A stretch of 64,000 bases of DNA, from the NCBI GenBank assembly GCA_016716675.1, contig JADJVG010000004.1, positions 124,001 to 188,000 on the forward strand, read 5' to 3'. The notes beneath the pieces are model-generated. The model was not told where the DNA came from. It did not search any database and saw nothing but the letters and a program-made list of their open reading frames with translations. The position numbers and the translations under genes were made by a program. Positions 59,793-64,000 of the stretch are shown here, piece after piece. The stretch comes from Hyphomicrobium sp. Lineage in GTDB: Bacteria; Pseudomonadota; Alphaproteobacteria; Rhizobiales; Hyphomicrobiaceae. The first letter of the stretch is position 1. The number at the start of each line of letters is the position of its first letter.

Positions 59793-61983
59793 ATGGCGAG
59801 GAATCCGAAACACGACATCTTGTTCGAGCCGATCAAGATCGGCCCGAAGACGATGAAAAACCGCTTCTATCAGGTGCCCCATTGCATCGGCGCCGGATCG
59901 GAAAAGCCCGGCACGCAGGCCGGCCACCGCGGCATGAAGGCCGAGGGCGGCTGGGGCGCTCTGTGCACAGAATACTGCTCGATCTCACCGGAATCGGACG
60001 ATTGCCACCGCGTATCGGCCCGCATCTGGGATCAGGGCGACGTGATCAACCTCCGCCACTTGAACGACACCCTGCACAAGCACGGCGCGTTGGGTGGTGT
60101 TGAGCTGTGGTACGGCGGCTCACATGCCCCGTGCATGGAATCCCGCGCTATCCCCTACGGCCCGACATCTCAGGCCTCCGAATTTGAATACCTGACGTAT
60201 TGCCACGAAGCCGGCCTTGACGACATCAAGCACCTGCAGAACCTGTACGTCGAAGCGGCGAAGCGTTCTGTTCAGGCAGGCTTTGACATCGTCTACATCT
60301 ACGGCGCGCACAGCTATCTGCCGCTGCAATTCCTCTCCAAATACTACAACCACCGCACCGACAGCTACGGTGGGTCGTTCGAGAACAGAGCCCGCTTCTG
60401 GATCGAGACGCTCGCTGCGGTTAAGGCAGCTGTCGGTCACGAAGCCGCGATCGCCACGCGCTTCGCTGTCGATACGCTCTACGGCGCCGATGGCGTCGAA
60501 GCACTCGATGAAGGTTTGAAATTCATCCAGCTCGCCGACAAAGAAGGCCTCGTCGATCTTTGGGACCTCTGCATCGGCGACATCGCCGAGTGGGGCGAAG
60601 ACGCTGGCCCGTCGCGCTTCTACAAAGCTGGTCACCAGCGCAACTGGACGGACGGTGCAAAGGGCGCCGCCAAGGTTCCGGTTCTCGGCGTCAGCCGCGA
60701 AACCAGCCCTGACGACATGGCTGCACGCCTCCACGAAGGCCGTCTCGACATTCTCGGCTTCGCACGCCCCTCGATTGCTGATCCGTTCATCCCGAGGAAG
60801 ATCGAAGAGGGCCGTTACGAAGATATTCGTGAGTGCATCGGCTGCAACGTCTGCATCTCGCGTTGGGAAATCGGTGGCCCGCCGATGATCTGCACGCAGA
60901 ACGCAACCGCGAACGAAGAGTATCGCCGCGGCTGGCATCCTGAGAAGTTTGCAAAGACGCCGTCGTCTTGCTCGGTGCTCGTTGTTGGCGCCGGTCCGGC
61001 CGGCATGGAATGCGCTCGCGTCCTCGGTGAGCGCGGCTACGACGTCCATCTGCGCGAAGCTGACACTGAAATCGGCGGCCGCATCCGCAAGGTCGTCAAG
61101 TATCCGGGTCTTGCCGAATGGGGCCGCGTGACGATCTATCGTCAGTTGCAGCTTCAGAAGTTGAAGAACGTCGAAGTCCACACAGGCATCGGCAAGATGT
61201 CTGCCGAAGACATCCTGAGCTACGGCGCCGACAAAGTCGTCTTGGCAACGGGTTCACACTGGGCTTCGAACGGTTTGAACTTCGTGACGCATAATCCAGT
61301 CGAGGGGATCGACTCCTCGCTGCCGTATGTGTGCACGCCGGAACAGATCCTGCTTCAGAACAAGCCTGTCGGCCAGAACGTGCTCGTCATCGATTGTGAC
61401 GGATACTTCACCGGCATTTCGACCGCTGAGTATCTCGCCGATCAGGGCAAGCACGTGCAGATCCTGACGCCGTTGGGTGGAGTGGCTCCTTACACGCACT
61501 TCACGCTTGAAGCGCCGAACCTGCATCGCATGCTGTACGAAAAGAAGATCCACGAACTGACCAGCCACTGGCTGCTCAAGGTCGAGCCTGGAAAAGCCAC
61601 CGCTTACAACCTGTATCGCGATGGTTACAAGCGCAAGCCCGGACCTGTGACTGGCGAACTGCCACGTCGCGCTGGTACGGATGTCGTGGAAATTCCGTTC
61701 GACACGATCGTGGTTGCCACCGCACGCGTACCGAATGACTCGCTCTGGCGTGAGCTGTCGGCACGTCGCTCGGAATGGGAAAAGCGCGACATCCAGGCAA
61801 TCTACCAGGCTGGTGATTGCTATTCGCCGGGCTTGACTCGCACAAGCGATTTTCGAAGGTCACCGCATTGCGCGTGAATTTGAATCTCCAAACCCGCAGC
61901 GTGCTCAGCCGTGGATTCGTGAACGCCAGATCTGGGGTCACGAAAACATCCCGAAACTCTCCGACCGCGCGACGATCGGATAA
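59793..61983 (+). CDS. tmd: Trimethylamine dehydrogenase (apparent frameshift near the 3' end)
   Basis: The enzyme oxidises trimethylamine to dimethylamine and formaldehyde and passes electrons to ETF. An N-terminal FMN TIM barrel is followed by ADP- and NAD-like domains. The cysteinyl-FMN Cys lies in FYQVPHCIGAG (Cys30 in mature numbering). Tyr60, in TEYCSISPE, is part of the aromatic bowl for trimethylammonium; as I recall dimethylamine dehydrogenase has Gln there, so trimethylamine is favoured. The [4Fe-4S] Cys lie in ECIGCNVCISRWEIGGPPMIC-like spacing. As read, the frame ends at 61877. Dropping one C at about 61838 gives GLIAQAIFEGHRIAREFES and a stop at 61983, for 729 residues, the known length. 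Confidence 0.92.
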
Positions 61984-62152
61984 TCACTTCCTCCGATGGC
62001 TTAGTGCATCGTGGATCAGCAGACTTGCTGGTTCATCGATCACCAAGCCAGGGAGAAGTCGCATACGCACATTCCCGGTGTTCAGACCGGTCCGGCACCT
62101 TAACTGGGTCGGGCTAGGTTTGGCTCATCCGTAAGTTTAAGGAATTCCTGTT

Positions 62153-64000
62153 GTGGAAGCGCGCCAGCTATTCTGGGGCATCAACACACCGCAGTTGATC
62201 ATATTCTATGTGATCGGCGTGTCGGCGATGCTCATCTTTGCATATGGATTCTACCACCATGTCGTGGGGCATAACCTTCGTCAAGGGGTGGTTTTATCTC
62301 ATCATGAGTCTGATGCTGGATTTAGGGCATTTAGCCCTGATCTCCGGCTTGATCTACATGATGGTGCGCCGCGCCTCCTTCCATCTTCCGAAGCTCAACT
62401 ATCTGCGCAGCTATCGTGGAGAGAAGGAGTTACGCCCCGTCGCTAGCAACTGGCGCATCGAGGACTGGATTTTCATGTCCGTCCTGCTCGTCATCGAGTT
62501 CACGGGCTTCCTGCAGGAAGCCTGCGGCCTGATCGTCGACCAGCCGGCCTGGGCAATTTGGTCACCAATCGGATTGGCGATTGCCAACACCCTGACGGCC
62601 GCCGGAATGTCGGTGGATACGGCCGCCTCGATCCGCGGCATGAACTGGTGGATGCATGGCGTGCTGGCGCTCGCCTTCACGGCGGCTATTCCTTGGTACA
62701 AGGCTAAGCACATCATCTCCGCCGTTGGTTCGCTGCTCTTCCGAGACAAGAAACCGCTTGCGCTTTTGCCGTCTGAACCGAAGGACGCGGAAAAGGCCGG
62801 TATTTCCTCGATTGAGGATTTCACCTGGAAGGACATGTTGCACCTCGATGCCTGCACGAAGTGCGGCCGGTGCCATGAAGCCTGTCCTGCACGAACGGCT
62901 GGATATCCTCTCAGCCCACGCGACTTCATTCTCGATCTGCGCGTCTACAATGATGAAGCGCAAGGCTGCACGATTCCAGGCATCGATCTTGTCGGTGGCG
63001 TGATTGCACCGGAAACGCTTTGGGCTTGCCGCACCTGCGGTGCTTGCCAAGAGATTTGCCCGGTTGGAATCGAGCATCCGGCGTTGATCGTACGGATGCG
63101 GCGTCACCTGGTCGAACAGGGGAAGATGGATCCCCTGCTCCGCAATACCATCACGACCATCGGCGACACCGGCAACAGCTTTGGCGAGAACTCCCGTAAG
63201 CGGTCCCAGTGGACCAAAGCATTGGAATTCCGCGTCAAGGATATCCGAGAAGAGCCGGCCGATACGCTCTGGTTCGTCGGCGACTATGCGTCGTTCGATC
63301 CTCGCAACCAGAAGGTCAGCCAGACTGTTGCGCGCCTGCTCAAAGCAGCGCGTGAGGACTTCGCTCTTCTCCACGAGGGCGAAAAAACAGCCGGCAACGA
63401 CGTGCGCCGCGTTGGTGAAGAAGGCTTGTATGAGGAACTGGCGGAACACAACGTCGAACAGATGATGGGTGCCAAGCCGTTCAAGCAGATCATCACAACC
63501 GACCCTCACAGCTACAACACCATCAAGAACGAATATCCGGCATTCGGCGAAATCGCACCCATCTCGCACTACAGCAGCGTTCTCGCCGATTTGCTCAGTT
63601 CTGGCCGGTTGAAGGTCAAGAAGCCGCTCAACAAGCGCGTCACCTTCCACGATCCTTGCCACCTTGGCCGGATGAACGGCGGATACGACGCGCCACGTAA
63701 AGTTCTCGAACTCATCGGTTGCGAAATGGTCGAAATGCCACGCAACCGCGACAACTCCTTCTGCTGCGGCGCTGGCGGCGGACGGATTTGGATACCTGAT
63801 ACCCCTGGCACAGAAAAGCCATCTGAGAATCGCGTGCACGAAGCGGCACGTCTGGGAGGTATCGATGTCTTCGTTACATGCTGCCCAAAGGATCTCGTAA
63901 TGTTTGAAGATGCGCGAAAAACCGGCGGTCACGAGAAAGATTTCGTGGTCCAAGACCTCGCCGAACTGGTGGCTGAGGCCATCGAACTGAAGTCCCTCCG
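62153..64000 (+). pseudogene. Membrane-bound Fe-S oxidoreductase (DgcB/HdrD-like), internally damaged, runs off window
   Basis: The gene starts with GTG at 62153 (EARQLFWGINTPQLIIFYVI). After YHHV, near 62265, the frame breaks. It resumes one frame over as WGITFVKGWFYLIMSLMLDL and stays open to the window edge. Compared with relatives as I know them, about 80 residues with two helices appear lost at the break. Later parts are intact: helices to about 62720, two ferredoxin motifs (DACTKCGRCHEACPARTAGY, ACRTCGACQEICPVG) and two CCG-type domains (FHDPCHLGRMNGG, SFCCGAGGG). Such proteins pass electrons from amine or dimethylglycine oxidation to quinone. It follows tmd by 169 bases. Confidence 0.75.

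Noticed and set aside
60120..61181. 353-codon minus-strand open frame
   Set aside because: Antisense to trimethylamine dehydrogenase, which is certain from its motifs.
62562..63953. 463-codon minus-strand open frame
   Set aside because: Antisense to the Fe-S oxidoreductase, whose ferredoxin and CCG motifs lie on the plus strand.
1..64000. CRISPR array, insertion sequence or prophage
   Set aside because: No regularly spaced repeats, transposase, integrase or phage structural genes were found on either strand.

Overview
The window looks like chromosomal DNA from a methylotrophic, facultatively denitrifying alphaproteobacterium, most like Hyphomicrobium or a relative in the Hyphomicrobiales. 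This is inferred from gene content: trimethylamine dehydrogenase with its membrane Fe-S partner, a Fae homologue, PQQ-type genes, an AcpXL very-long-chain fatty acid locus, the anaerobic ubiquinone proteins UbiT/U/V, a Dnr/Fnr-type regulator, hemerythrins and a truncated haemoglobin. GC content is high and genes are often joined by 4-bp ATGA overlaps.

Layout. 0-6.6 kb: small exported proteins, an EEP-fold phosphohydrolase, an SDR, an extensin-like protein and an MliC-like protein. 6.6-14.5 kb: a hairpin-dense convergent spacer, propionyl-CoA carboxylase beta, a DUF2750-like protein, a CoA-transferase, and a crcB-rlu-HAD-ATP12 operon. 15-25.8 kb: an L,D-transpeptidase, then a housekeeping run (rlpA, D,D-carboxypeptidase, tmk, holB, metG, tatD, MBL hydrolase) and an anomalous tRNA-Ser. 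26-38 kb: a Fae homologue without the usual catalytic His; a seven-gene leftward AcpXL/VLCFA operon with two ketosynthase/chain-length-factor-like pairs; and a divergent three-gene set (MaoC-FabG fusion, FkbH-like protein, ACP). 38-56 kb: a low-oxygen/NO-themed region with a perfect FNR-type box before a hemerythrin, a secreted truncated haemoglobin, a MogA/MoaB protein, ubiV-ubiU-ubiT, ubiD-ubiX, a ThiO-like oxidase, an HHE (RIC-like) protein and a Crp/Fnr regulator. 56-64 kb: the trimethylamine region, with an AmiC-like binding protein, a GntR regulator, an unknown protein, tmd, and a damaged membrane Fe-S oxidoreductase gene running off the right edge.

The best candidate for an undescribed system is the tight leftward operon at 52535-47465: a 35-codon pqqA, pqqD, pqqE, a free-standing PuuD-type membrane domain, a SerC-family aminotransferase whose phosphate-binding arginines are not conserved, a dihydroorotate-dehydrogenase-like flavoprotein whose catalytic Ser and orotate-binding residues are not conserved, and an M48 membrane protease, closed by a terminator. 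pqqB and pqqC are not in the window. Either this is a PQQ locus split from pqqBC, or the PqqA/D/E module feeds a different tyrosine-derived cofactor.

Several conserved genes (extensin-like, ATP12, L,D-transpeptidase, ubiU, serC-like, tmd) each carry one apparent single-base indel, often in a short homopolymer. This suggests residual sequencing error more than decay. The gene at 62153 has a larger internal lesion.
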